DNA from: Prevotella herbatica
GTDB taxonomy: Bacteria; Bacteroidota; Bacteroidia; Bacteroidales; Bacteroidaceae
Length of the DNA: 64,000 nt
Direction: 5' to 3'
Assembly (NCBI RefSeq): GCF_017347605.1
Contig: NZ_AP024484.1
Location: forward strand, 1,207,501 to 1,271,500
The first letter of the stretch is position 1, and each line of letters opens with the position of its first letter. A program made the position numbers and the translations under genes. Below the pieces are notes generated by a model, which was not told the DNA's origin, searched no databases, and was given only the letters and a program-made list of their open reading frames with translations. Positions 1-9,977 of this stretch are shown piece by piece.

Positions 1-1001
<1,001 letters not shown>

Positions 1002-1247
1002 AAAATATTATATATTCTATTTCTAGAATGTCTGTAATCTGTTCAGAACGAATCTCCTAAATTATTGTAGTCTAAAACCTGATTTTTTCGAAACCGAACC
1101 TAAGTCCGGTGACGGTTTGTTTCTTTTTACCCGAGTACCGAAATAAATCCCAGCACTCGCTTCTTGTACTACTTTTCTGTCTATGTAAATCTTTTCAAAG
1201 AACTCTTTCTTTTGCTGTAAGAGAAGCGTTGTTCTCAAAAGCGAATG

Positions 1248-1279
1248 CAAAAGTATAGGTTTTTATCCGAACCTCCAAA
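1248..1279 (-). promoter_or_regulatory. rRNA operon promoter (Bacteroidota type)
   Basis: On the minus strand a TTTG -33 box (1276-1279) and a TACTTTTG -7 box (1248-1255) are separated by exactly 20 nt, the usual Bacteroidota primary sigma factor layout. Transcription would start near 1242, giving a leader of about 240 nt before 16S rRNA. The 1002-1240 leader holds no convincing gene. Confidence 0.75.
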
Positions 1280-1624
1280 TCTTTTTATGAAAAAGTTTCA
1301 ATTATATTTCATTATTTCCGTTTTGTTGACAGAATCATGTATTTCAAAATATATACACATTATTATATATAGAAGGAACTCTTAATGCTTATAGTTATGT
1401 CTGACAAATAGCTAAACAAAGGGGATTCCTACCTGTGGAAATTCGTTTTTTCTAGCTACGAAGCTACGTAAACGGATTAACTTACTGTCATTTAGCAAGT
1501 TACGTAATATTTTACAGAAATACAGCTACGGCAGGCTACGTTCGAGCTACGGCATGGGATGGCGTTTCAACGATGAAACGGAAAAGATGGAATTATTCGG
1601 GATTACTTTTGAACCGGAAAAAGA

Positions 1625-1756
1625 AAACGTTTTAACGATGGAATGGAAACGTTTTAACGATACAACGGAAACGTTTGATCGATGGAATGCAAACGTTATG
1701 TCGTAGGAATGAAAACGTTATAACGATACAATAGAAACGTTTGATCGTAGAAACGG
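1625..1756. repeat. Six tandem 22-bp repeats
   Basis: Units begin at 1625, 1647, 1669, 1691, 1713 and 1735. Each starts AAACGTT and is exactly 22 bp, about two helical turns. Units 1-2 and units 3 and 6 resemble each other most. There are no unique spacers, so this is not a CRISPR array, and 22 is not a multiple of 3, so it is not coding. A degenerate partial unit may precede it near 1563-1582. Confidence 0.85.
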
Positions 1757-1894
1757 TTTGATGGATGGGTATTAATGGTCTGCCGTCAGTCTTCTAGGTT
1801 TCATTCTTCCTACATACAGTTTTCTAAAAAAAAAGCGTCGAAGTGTCGAGTCCTTGATCATCAGGAAGTTATGTTAAGAACAAGTGTCGGCAAG

Positions 1895-1958
1895 GTGTCG
1901 GTGAAGTGTCGGTAAAAATCAGAAATGCGCCGACACCTTACCGACACTTCACCGACAC
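1895..1958. repeat. 21-bp inverted repeat of GTGTCGG motifs
   Basis: The arm at 1895-1915 is the perfect reverse complement of 1938-1958, with a 22-nt loop. The arms are themselves built of GTGTCGG direct repeats, and further copies lie just outside at 1883-1890 and 1930-1937. There is no T-tract on either strand that would make it a terminator. It lies at the core of element A. Confidence 0.85.
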
Positions 1959-2343
1959 TTAAATCACAGCTAACATATTGATAGTCAGACATTCGACACT
2001 TAGACACTTATATTTCAAAAACTCCTAGTACGCGCGTACGTACATAACATATATAAGCGTTTAAAAATATATCCCAGAAAGAATGTCATATTGAAATTCA
2101 CCTATGATTTTGGGCTAAGACTCCAATTCTATATCAAAACACCTGATATTGGCGTAGCTTGAACGTAGCCTGACGTAGCTAACTTTCCTTGTTAAAACAT
2201 TCTCCTTCCCTTTGTATAAAGGCGGTTCAGAAGATGACGTAGCTTCGTAGCTAAAAAACATAATTACATGTATAACATCCCAAGCCACATGCGTGTAAAC
2301 GCTTTGACTTGGTCTGCCATTTTTATTAATGCTTCTGCGTCGA

Positions 2344-3171
2344 TTAATAATTTGTAATTCTATATTTACTTGGAGTCATACATTTAATGCGACGAAACAC
2401 ACGGCAGAAATATGGGATATCATTAAAGCCCGATTTATAACAAACTTGCGATATATTAAAGTCTGTCTTTTTAAGTAATTCACATGCTTTTGCTATTCGA
2501 TACTCATTTAGATAATTCACAAATGACATACCTATATTATACTTAAAAAAACGGCAAAACGAAGTACGGTTCATATTTACATGACGAGCTACATCATCAA
2601 TAGTTATTGACCTATAGAAATTACATAGCACATAAGTTTTTATTAGATTAAGCTGATATTCTCTTGCATCAATTTTATTGTTATGTCCTACAATATAAAT
2701 ATCCTTATTATCAGACGAAACACTAAGGAGCCGTATTAGCGAAGCTAATTTCTCTGCATTATTTTCTTTCTTCATACCATTTAAAATAGATATGATTACA
2801 CCAGCTTTTCTCTTACCGAATTTTACAGCATCAATATTCTCACGTATCTTCATTATCACAGCAGACATTTCAGGAAATGCTGAAGCACATTTATTCAAGA
2901 AAACATCATCAAAAGTAACAGTTATATTTGCTATATGACCATTAATATCAGTTTCAAAATCATTAAATGACCAACAATGAGGTATTTCTGGAGGTATAAG
3001 GACTACATCTCCAGAATTAAACATTTCGGTCTTATCTCCTATAGTTCGAATCCCTGAACCCACAGATACATAAGATAACTCCCATGTTGATTGCTGGTGC
3101 AAATCAATTTGATTCTTAGGAGCAATATGAATATCATGGTAAGAAAAAGAATGTAGGATGTTGTCATTCAT
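2344..3171 (-). CDS. AraC-family transcriptional regulator
   Basis: 275 aa. The N-terminal part (about residues 1-100) resembles the cupin-like sensing domain of AraC regulators (motif VVLIPPEIPHCW). The C-terminal 100 residues carry the two helix-turn-helix units, including ITIDDVARHVNMNRTSFCRFF and the family signature around GFNDIPYFCRVFRR. It is a cytoplasmic sugar- or stress-responsive DNA-binding protein. It is divergent from the acyltransferase gene, with 115 bp between them, and is the only regulator near the SusCD locus, so it may control either; the ligand cannot be read from the sequence. Confidence 0.93.
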   Translation of the reverse strand: MNDNILHSFSYHDIHIAPKNQIDLHQQSTWELSYVSVGSGIRTIGDKTEMFNSGDVVLIPPEIPHCWSFNDFETDINGHIANITVTFDDVFLNKCASAFPEMSAVIMKIRENIDAVKFGKRKAGVIISILNGMKKENNAEKLASLIRLLSVSSDNKDIYIVGHNNKIDAREYQLNLIKTYVLCNFYRSITIDDVARHVNMNRTSFCRFFKYNIGMSFVNYLNEYRIAKACELLKKTDFNISQVCYKSGFNDIPYFCRVFRRIKCMTPSKYRITNY

Positions 3172-3198
3172 ATATAGTTGGTATTATAATACGAGATG

Positions 3199-3206
3199 CA
3201 AATATA
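3199..3206 (-). promoter_or_regulatory. -7 box for the AraC-family gene
   Basis: TATATTTG on the minus strand, 28 bp before the start codon. No TTTG lies at the preferred 20-nt distance, so the promoter may need an activator. Confidence 0.45.
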
Positions 3207-3286
3207 AGACAATTCTAATAAACAATAATACAATTATATGTTTTTTATTTCTTATAATTTTACCGACACAAATTAAACAATCAATT

Positions 3287-4435
3287 ATGGCATCAACTTA
3301 TTTGGCATCAAAGCCACGATATGAAATACTAGATGGACTGCGCGGTGTTGCAGCAATGATCGTAGTAGCATTCCATTTGTTTGAGACTTATTCAAAAGGA
3401 CCAGTTTTTCAGATATTGAATCATGGTTATCTAGCTGTAGATTTCTTTTTCGTTCTGTCAGGATTTGTTATTGGTTATGCTTATGACGACCGTTGGAACA
3501 AAATGACAACATGGGGATTTTTCAAACGACGTCTTGTACGTCTACACCCTATGGTCATAATGGGGACAGCTTTAGGGGCCTTATTGTTCTACTTCAGTGA
3601 CTGCTCTGGATTTCCACTTATCAGCAAAACATCATGGCAAGAGTTGATAATGATGATGTTGTTTGCTTTCACTATGCTACCTGCCACAACGAAAATGGAT
3701 ATACGAGGATGGGGAGAAACAAATCCTTTGAACGGTCCAGCTTGGTCTCTTCAATGGGAGTATATAGCTAATATTCTATATGCAACTATCATACGTCATT
3801 TTTCGAAGACGATGCTAGCTATATTCTTGGTTTTTGCAGCATTCCTGACATTAAATTTAACAATGAACTGGGATGTTTTAAATGTACTTCAAACTCGCAA
3901 TTATGCTGCATATACAGTAATTGGAGGATGGAGTTTAACCCCCGACAAAATATGTATAGGAGCATCTCGCCTACTATATCCAGTTTTTGCTGGTCTACTA
4001 CTATCACGTATCAACAAACTGATAAAGGTAAGAGCAGGATTCTGGTGGTGTTCTTTACTCATTGCAGCGCTACTAGTGATGCCTAGAATAGGAGGCACAG
4101 ACAAAATGTGGATGAATGGAATATATGAATCAACAACAATTATAGTTCTTTTCCCCTTAATTGTATCAATGGGAGCAGGCAGTAATGTGTCAGGAAGATC
4201 GGTTACCGTATGTAAGTTTTTTGGAGAAATATCATATCCATTATACATCATTCACTACCCATTAGTCTACCTACAAGTAGCATGGATGCGAAGCCACCCT
4301 GATGCCCCACTGGGAGTACATATTTTTGTAAGCATATCAGTATTTGCAATGGCTATAGCTGTAGCATACGCATGTCTCAAACTATATGATATCCCAGTAC
4401 GCAACTGGTTGAAAAAGAATTGGCTTATGAAATAA
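3287..4435 (+). CDS. Acyltransferase family 3 integral membrane protein (OafA/YrhL type)
   Basis: 382 aa from the ATG at 3287. The frame is open further upstream, but that part would overlap the divergent AraC gene and lacks the family N-terminus. The protein begins with the hallmark YEILDGLRGVAAMIVVAFH, which carries the conserved R/H motif of acyltransferase 3, and has about ten hydrophobic segments. The family transfers acetyl or other acyl groups to exported sugars or lipids in the inner membrane. The substrate is unknown. It converges on the SusD gene and shares a bidirectional terminator with it. Confidence 0.9.
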   Translation: MASTYLASKPRYEILDGLRGVAAMIVVAFHLFETYSKGPVFQILNHGYLAVDFFFVLSGFVIGYAYDDRWNKMTTWGFFKRRLVRLHPMVIMGTALGALLFYFSDCSGFPLISKTSWQELIMMMLFAFTMLPATTKMDIRGWGETNPLNGPAWSLQWEYIANILYATIIRHFSKTMLAIFLVFAAFLTLNLTMNWDVLNVLQTRNYAAYTVIGGWSLTPDKICIGASRLLYPVFAGLLLSRINKLIKVRAGFWWCSLLIAALLVMPRIGGTDKMWMNGIYESTTIIVLFPLIVSMGAGSNVSGRSVTVCKFFGEISYPLYIIHYPLVYLQVAWMRSHPDAPLGVHIFVSISVFAMAIAVAYACLKLYDIPVRNWLKKNWLMK

Positions 4436-4504
4436 CGGCATATAATATTAGCAGACAAGTTCAACAAAAAACATCTGCATTATCTGTAGATAGACAAACA
4501 AAAG

Positions 4505-4550
4505 ATAAAAAAATTACTGCATCTCATTAGATGCAGTAATTTTTTATTTA
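4505..4550. terminator. Bidirectional terminator, acyltransferase / SusD
   Basis: A stem of at least 14 bp centred on a CATT loop (4525-4528), flanked by A-runs on the left and T-runs on the right, so it works on both strands between two convergent genes. Confidence 0.85.
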
Positions 4551-4563
4551 TCTATAATCACCA

Positions 4564-6630
4564 TTAATATCCAGGATTTTGCAAAACTTGTTTTTCATCA
4601 TCTGAAAGAGAAACACCATTAGCCTTTGTAATAGAGTTTAAGAACGTTTGAGGAATTGGACGATAATAATGCTTCGCTGCATCAAACTTACCAACACCAC
4701 GAACAGAGCCATCATTGAATGCATTCCAACGTGCCTCAAGAGTCTTTGTACGTGCAAGATCATACCAGCGTAAACTTTCTCCACACAATTCACGAGTACG
4801 CTCATCTAGTAAGAAACACAGCATTTTCTGAGCGTTCGTCGTACAACCTAAAGCTTGATATATTGGACTATCAACAACAGAGTTATATACATCACTTACA
4901 CTATTTAAATGCATTGCACTCTTTGTAGATTCTGTTGTGGCACTAACATTATTAGATTCGTAATATGTATTCTCACTTGAGAAAATTGCACCATCAGCAG
5001 AATAGCCACCTCCCTTATCCTTACAATAAGCATTATTCTTATAAGCCTGACCTCCATCAACATTTACTGCACGATCTTCACCTGAAGCATATCCAGCACG
5101 GTCACGCAACATATTAATATAGGTAAGGGCATCATCATAATGACTTTCACCCTGCCTTATGTAAGCCTCAGCCACCATAAGAGCATCTTCGGCACTGCGA
5201 GCTATAATAGCGTCACGGGTACCAAACTGCGAAGCTATTGCTATACGATATCCATCACGGAACTTACTCAAAGCAACAAAACGCTTCTGCGCACCATAAT
5301 ACCCTTCATTACCATGAGCATCAAGCCAAGAGTTTTTTTCATCTTTAAAATAACGCACGAAAGTATGTGTTGCATCCAACACTCCATTTTTTAACACATC
5401 AGCTTCTGCCGTTCCATATTTTACATATCTGTTATCCCCTGCATTATTTACAATATATTTTGTAGCGACCTGACCTCCTACAAATCTTTTTGCATTGGCT
5501 GCAGCACCAGATGGGCAAACGCCGGCTGCGATGGCAGCAGCATTCCATGCAGGGGCATCAGAACTACTATTACAACCATAACATGTAACAAATGATTTCC
5601 AAAAACGAGAGTCGTTTACACGGTCAAAGACATCCATTGTGTAATTAGTAGAACGTGCGTAACAGAATTCACGATCTCCTGAAATATCACGTTTCGTACC
5701 AGACATATCCTGGTAAACAGCTGGATAATAAAGATGCATCTGATTTCCATAACGTCCCCATGTATTTTGATCATCAGAGAACTGTGCTGCAAGAACAACT
5801 TCGCTCACTTTTTCGTTTACATCATTAGCCTTGGTGTAATTCCATAAATCCACATAATTAGAACAAATAGGACATGCAGTAACAACCTCCTTACCATATT
5901 TTATAACAGCTTCTAGATCAGAAGATACATAGTCTTTATTCCATGAAGAGTATAATTCACTTGCACGGGCAAGATGAACAGAAGCAAGGAAATGTGCAGC
6001 AGCCCATTTCGTTATTTTTCCAGTACCATCCTGTTTTGTTGGCAACAAATTATAAGCTTGCTCTAAATCAGATATAATTTGAGCAAAACAAGCATCTTCT
6101 GAAGCACGAGTAAAATATGTCTCTACGCCTGCAGATGGTTGTAATTTTAAAGGAACTCCACCATATTGCTGTACTAATCTATAATAATAAAATCCACGGA
6201 AGAAATACCCTTCTCCAAGACGTGTATTGTAATTCGCGTCAGACTTATTATAATATTGAGGTATGTTAGCTATCATTGTATTAGCAGATTCTATACCACT
6301 GAAATAATTATCCCATATAGGGGAATTCACTTCTGTATTAGTAGAATTTAAAGTCTCACCATAATTATTATAGTCTGGTCCAGAATTATTAGCATCTGTA
6401 AATTCATCAACACCCCAATTAAAAGCCTTTATTCCCCAAGTGTAGTTAAACTGGAACTTCAATTTCTGATAAGTTCCTACAGATAACTCGTCTAGTCCTG
6501 ACTGAGTCTTAAAATGATCAGTACTATATTGTGTAGTTAGCTTTTCATCCAAGAAATCACTACTACAAGATGTAGCAAGCCCTAATGTAGAAGCCGCCAT
6601 AAATGCTAATAAATATATATTATTTTTCAT
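4564..6630 (-). CDS. SusD/RagB family outer-membrane glycan-binding lipoprotein
   Basis: 688 aa. It starts with a lipoprotein signal peptide ending in LATSC (Cys22, followed by SS), then FLDEKLTTQYS, typical of SusD N-termini. Tetratricopeptide-like helices and the C-terminal RELCGESLRWYDLARTKTL block identify the RagB/SusD family. It sits on the cell surface as the lid of the SusC porin and captures oligosaccharides. It is longer than many SusD proteins (usually about 500-600 aa). It follows the SusC gene by 19 bp and is surely co-transcribed. The substrate cannot be assigned; the neighbouring CE2-type esterase hints at an acetylated glycan. Confidence 0.97.
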   Translation of the reverse strand: MKNNIYLLAFMAASTLGLATSCSSDFLDEKLTTQYSTDHFKTQSGLDELSVGTYQKLKFQFNYTWGIKAFNWGVDEFTDANNSGPDYNNYGETLNSTNTEVNSPIWDNYFSGIESANTMIANIPQYYNKSDANYNTRLGEGYFFRGFYYYRLVQQYGGVPLKLQPSAGVETYFTRASEDACFAQIISDLEQAYNLLPTKQDGTGKITKWAAAHFLASVHLARASELYSSWNKDYVSSDLEAVIKYGKEVVTACPICSNYVDLWNYTKANDVNEKVSEVVLAAQFSDDQNTWGRYGNQMHLYYPAVYQDMSGTKRDISGDREFCYARSTNYTMDVFDRVNDSRFWKSFVTCYGCNSSSDAPAWNAAAIAAGVCPSGAAANAKRFVGGQVATKYIVNNAGDNRYVKYGTAEADVLKNGVLDATHTFVRYFKDEKNSWLDAHGNEGYYGAQKRFVALSKFRDGYRIAIASQFGTRDAIIARSAEDALMVAEAYIRQGESHYDDALTYINMLRDRAGYASGEDRAVNVDGGQAYKNNAYCKDKGGGYSADGAIFSSENTYYESNNVSATTESTKSAMHLNSVSDVYNSVVDSPIYQALGCTTNAQKMLCFLLDERTRELCGESLRWYDLARTKTLEARWNAFNDGSVRGVGKFDAAKHYYRPIPQTFLNSITKANGVSLSDDEKQVLQNPGY

Positions 6631-6649
6631 TGTATTCTTTAATTATGAA

Positions 6650-9600
6650 TTAGAAACTTAAATTCAAACCAAATGCCCAAGAGCGTGTAGAAACTCCTGC
6701 TCCTGAAGTAACCGTATTATTGTCATAGCTTGACAAATCTGTATCAAGATATTTAATTCGGTGATAAATCATAAAAGGATTTAATGCCTGCACATATAAT
6801 TTTAGTGCACCAATGCCTAACTTATCAAGATATCTTTTAGGAACATTGTAGCCAAAACTAATATTACGCATCTTAATAAACGAACCATCATGGTAATTCA
6901 TTGAAGAACTATAAGTATCGGCAGCCTCTCCATTTGAACCAGGAGCATAATACTCTGCATTTTCATTAGTATTTGCGACCCAATAATCGATTTTTCTCTG
7001 TGCATAGCGACCGTCCAAAGTCAGCCCACCAGTGCGTACCATAAATCCCCAACGCGCATACATGAAGAATGATAGTTCAAAGTCTTTGTAAGTAAATGTG
7101 TTTGTCATACCTCCACTCCATTTAGGACGTAGATAACCACGTATGCAACGATCATGCGTAGCATCAATTTTACCATCGCCATCCAAATCTTTTACTTTGA
7201 TCTGTCCTGGTTTACGATTATACTTAGCAGCTTCTGTTGCTTCTGACGTTTTCCATATACCATCATAGACATAATCATAACCTACAATTCCAATTTGTCT
7301 TCCAACAAACCATCCATTATTCAAATCCTCTTTCACACCATTAGCAAGTTCACTGATTTCGCTTCTATCCATAGAATACGTGATGTTTGTCATCCAATGA
7401 AAATCCTTAGTCATGATATTAATAGTATTCAACTGAAAATCAATACCCCATCCTTTGGTCTTGCCAACATTTGCATAAGTTGAAGTATAGCCCGTGAGAG
7501 AAGGAATTGACATATCCATAAGCAGATCATTAGTTTTTGTACTATATATATCAAAACTACCAGTAATTCTATTTTTAAGGAAACTATAATCCAAACCAAA
7601 ATTGTATTGTGAAGTACGCTCCCAACCTAAGTTAGAATTAGCCATTTTTGCAGGATGTGATTGTGAAGGATCAGATGCGACATAGCCAATCGAAGAATCT
7701 GTATTACCATAATTATAATAAAGAGTTGTAATAGCTCCCTTAGTTCCATAAGGAGATATTGCGGCATTACCTGTAACACCATATCCAAGACGAAGTTTCA
7801 AGCCGTCAATCCAAGTTATACCTTTCATAAAATCTTCCTGATCAATACGCCATCCAAGTGCTAGAGAAGGAAAATTAGCCCATTTATGACCTTCAGCTAA
7901 CTGTGACGCACCATCACGGCGAACAGAAGCTGTGAGCAAGTATTTATCTTTATAACTATAGTTAAAACGTGCCATGTAAGATTCCAGCTGCTTCTCTGTT
8001 AGCCCTGTACCGAAAGAATTCAATTTACCTGCAGAAAACAAATTAAACCATTTTTCGTCTGTTGTTGCAGTACCTATAGCTTTCATATCCCCTAACTCAT
8101 AATGATAGTCAGAAGATGATTGCAACAATGTTAGGTTTATTTTGTGATTTTGTGCAATTGTACGATCATAGTAAACCAAGTTATCCCAAGTCCAACTACG
8201 AGTTTGATTCGTATTATAACTAGCAGTATTATTACCATCACCATTTATGCCATCGGCTGCATAAGCAACACCATCACGATAATATCTAAATTCAGGTCCA
8301 AACTGCGTACGAAATCGAAGTCCTGTAAGCGGTTTCCACATTTCACCGATATTGAGTTCTGCATAGAAGCTACCATTCAATGTAAGTTGCTGACGATTAT
8401 TCTCTGTATATTGCAACTCATTAATAGGATTAATGATATTGACATCGCCAGCTGCCGGATTTCGAATATATAATCCGTTATCGTCATAAGGAACAGTCCA
8501 AGGTAACATTGATTTTAAAGCTGAGTAATAATCTCCTGAACCAGTAACTGATTTAGCAAAGTTATATCCATACTGCTGATCACCAAAAGCGGCATTGATA
8601 TTAGCGCCCATTTTGAACCAAGTCTGTGGAGTTGCATCTACACTTACCTTTGCTGTATAGCGTTTATACAACTGACCAGGCTGAGTACTTTCCTGACGCA
8701 AGAAGCCGAATGAACCATAAGCTTGTATCTTATCTGTACCACCAGCTACGCTAAGCGTATGTTCGGTAGATACACCAGTCTGCTTACCATATTTTGTCCA
8801 ATCATAAGTAATGGCATCATCACCATTCCAAGTACTATGATCTGCGGACCACCCAGCCTCTATATTAGCCCAAGAAGCACCTATAGATCCCCAAATAGCT
8901 TTGTCTGCATTATAAGAAGGAGTGTCTGAACCATACAAGTTCTGTCCTGTTTTACTAATTTGATTCATTTTTGCCTGACGTGCATAAGCTATCCATTCTC
9001 CCGTATTCATCATGTGAGTCACGTCATACATATTTTCAACAGTAACAGATCCAGAATAACTAATGACAGCTTTACCATTACGTCCATGTTTCGTGGTTAC
9101 AAGAATAACTCCATTGGCACCACGTGAACCATAAATAGCAGTAGCAGAAGCATCTTTTAATACATCAATAGACTCAATATCCTGTGGATTTAAGTTTTCA
9201 ATACCTCCATTCTGAATAATCATTCCATCAACAACATACAATGGTCCCTGATCAGCATTTAATGAACGTACACCACGTATACTAATACCACCAGTTTCAC
9301 CAGGGCGTTGATTTGTCGTAATATCCACACCTGCTGTTTTACCTTGCATAGCTTGTAATGCATCTTTTACTGGCATAGCATTCAATTCAGTTTGTCCGAT
9401 ACGAGTCAAAGCACCTGTAACATCACTTTTTTTCTGAACACCATAACCAACAACGACAACTTCTTCCAAAGTTTTTTTATCTTCAACTAAAGATACTTTT
9501 AATTCGTGACGACCATTCGTAACGATAGTTTGCGACTCATATCCTATATACGACACTACCAAAGTAGCATTCTGTGGTGCATTTAGAATAGAGAAATTAC

Positions 9601-9808
9601 CATTTAGATCGGTAATAGAACCATTAGTCGTTCCCCGCACCACAACACTGGCACCAATAACAGGTTCCCCAGTAATATCAGTCACGACTCCTGTAATTTT
9701 ATTTTGCGCAAATGCTCCTATAGCGAAGACTATAAACAAAATAAAAAACGATAACCTTTGGATATTATCCAAATGATTTTTCACAAAAATACTCACGCTT
9801 TTTTTCAT
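6650..9808 (-). CDS. SusC/RagA family TonB-dependent outer-membrane transporter
   Basis: 1052 aa. A signal peptide ends near residue 35 (AFAQ). Then come a carboxypeptidase-regulatory-like beta-sandwich domain (ITGVVTDITGEPVIGAS, about 38-115), the TonB plug with the SusC signature (IESIDVLKDASATAIYGSRG) and a C-terminal 22-strand-type barrel ending in aromatic Phe (FGLNLSF). It is energised by TonB-ExbBD and imports glycan fragments delivered by the SusD partner downstream. There is no long N-terminal extension of the type that signals to anti-sigma factors, so regulation is probably through an AraC or hybrid regulator. Confidence 0.98.
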   Translation of the reverse strand: MKKSVSIFVKNHLDNIQRLSFFILFIVFAIGAFAQNKITGVVTDITGEPVIGASVVVRGTTNGSITDLNGNFSILNAPQNATLVVSYIGYESQTIVTNGRHELKVSLVEDKKTLEEVVVVGYGVQKKSDVTGALTRIGQTELNAMPVKDALQAMQGKTAGVDITTNQRPGETGGISIRGVRSLNADQGPLYVVDGMIIQNGGIENLNPQDIESIDVLKDASATAIYGSRGANGVILVTTKHGRNGKAVISYSGSVTVENMYDVTHMMNTGEWIAYARQAKMNQISKTGQNLYGSDTPSYNADKAIWGSIGASWANIEAGWSADHSTWNGDDAITYDWTKYGKQTGVSTEHTLSVAGGTDKIQAYGSFGFLRQESTQPGQLYKRYTAKVSVDATPQTWFKMGANINAAFGDQQYGYNFAKSVTGSGDYYSALKSMLPWTVPYDDNGLYIRNPAAGDVNIINPINELQYTENNRQQLTLNGSFYAELNIGEMWKPLTGLRFRTQFGPEFRYYRDGVAYAADGINGDGNNTASYNTNQTRSWTWDNLVYYDRTIAQNHKINLTLLQSSSDYHYELGDMKAIGTATTDEKWFNLFSAGKLNSFGTGLTEKQLESYMARFNYSYKDKYLLTASVRRDGASQLAEGHKWANFPSLALGWRIDQEDFMKGITWIDGLKLRLGYGVTGNAAISPYGTKGAITTLYYNYGNTDSSIGYVASDPSQSHPAKMANSNLGWERTSQYNFGLDYSFLKNRITGSFDIYSTKTNDLLMDMSIPSLTGYTSTYANVGKTKGWGIDFQLNTINIMTKDFHWMTNITYSMDRSEISELANGVKEDLNNGWFVGRQIGIVGYDYVYDGIWKTSEATEAAKYNRKPGQIKVKDLDGDGKIDATHDRCIRGYLRPKWSGGMTNTFTYKDFELSFFMYARWGFMVRTGGLTLDGRYAQRKIDYWVANTNENAEYYAPGSNGEAADTYSSSMNYHDGSFIKMRNISFGYNVPKRYLDKLGIGALKLYVQALNPFMIYHRIKYLDTDLSSYDNNTVTSGAGVSTRSWAFGLNLSF

Positions 9809-9857
9809 GTTATTTTTTAGGTTTAATTAGATATTGTTATAATAGACTATTATTTTA

Positions 9858-9865
9858 CAAAGATA
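9858..9865 (-). promoter_or_regulatory. -7 box upstream of susC-susD
   Basis: TATCTTTG on the minus strand about 50 bp before the SusC start. No matching -33 box is at 20 nt, which fits an activator-dependent polysaccharide-utilization promoter. Confidence 0.5.
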
Positions 9866-9931
9866 TGTTTAACATTTTTTTCTCTACACAGTTTTTTGAT
9901 TTTTAAGCTATAATTTTTGATATCAGTACAT

Positions 9932-9955
9932 AAAAAAGGAGCACTCTCGTGCTCC
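9932..9955 (-). terminator. Terminator of the CE2 esterase gene
   Basis: A 7-bp GC-rich stem (GGAGCAC/GTGCTCC) with a 4-nt loop, followed on the minus strand by six T residues. Confidence 0.85.
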
Positions 9956-9977
9956 TTTGTAATCAAAGTATCCTTTG

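Larger units (their letters stand above)
1445..2260. repeat. Nested inverted-repeat element A (~0.8 kb, non-coding)
   Basis: Outer arms: 1453-1469 is the perfect 17-bp reverse complement of 2237-2253. A second arm, 1524-1554, matches 2150-2180 in inverted orientation at 28 of 31 positions, with nearly equal spacing on both sides (54 and 56 bp). Inside lie a six-unit 22-bp array (1625-1756), an inner inverted pair (1833-1849 and 1993-2009, 15/17) and a hairpin of GTGTCGG motifs (1895-1958). No ORF is supported. A related element lies at 34990-35800. Function unknown; it could be a non-autonomous mobile element or a chromosome-organising site. Confidence 0.8.

Noticed and set aside
1062..1250. 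62-codon minus-strand ORF
   Set aside because: It falls in the rRNA leader right at the -7 box and shows no domain or plausible composition.
1625..1756. 22-bp tandem units as a CRISPR array
   Set aside because: Units are contiguous with no spacers, and no cas gene is in the window.
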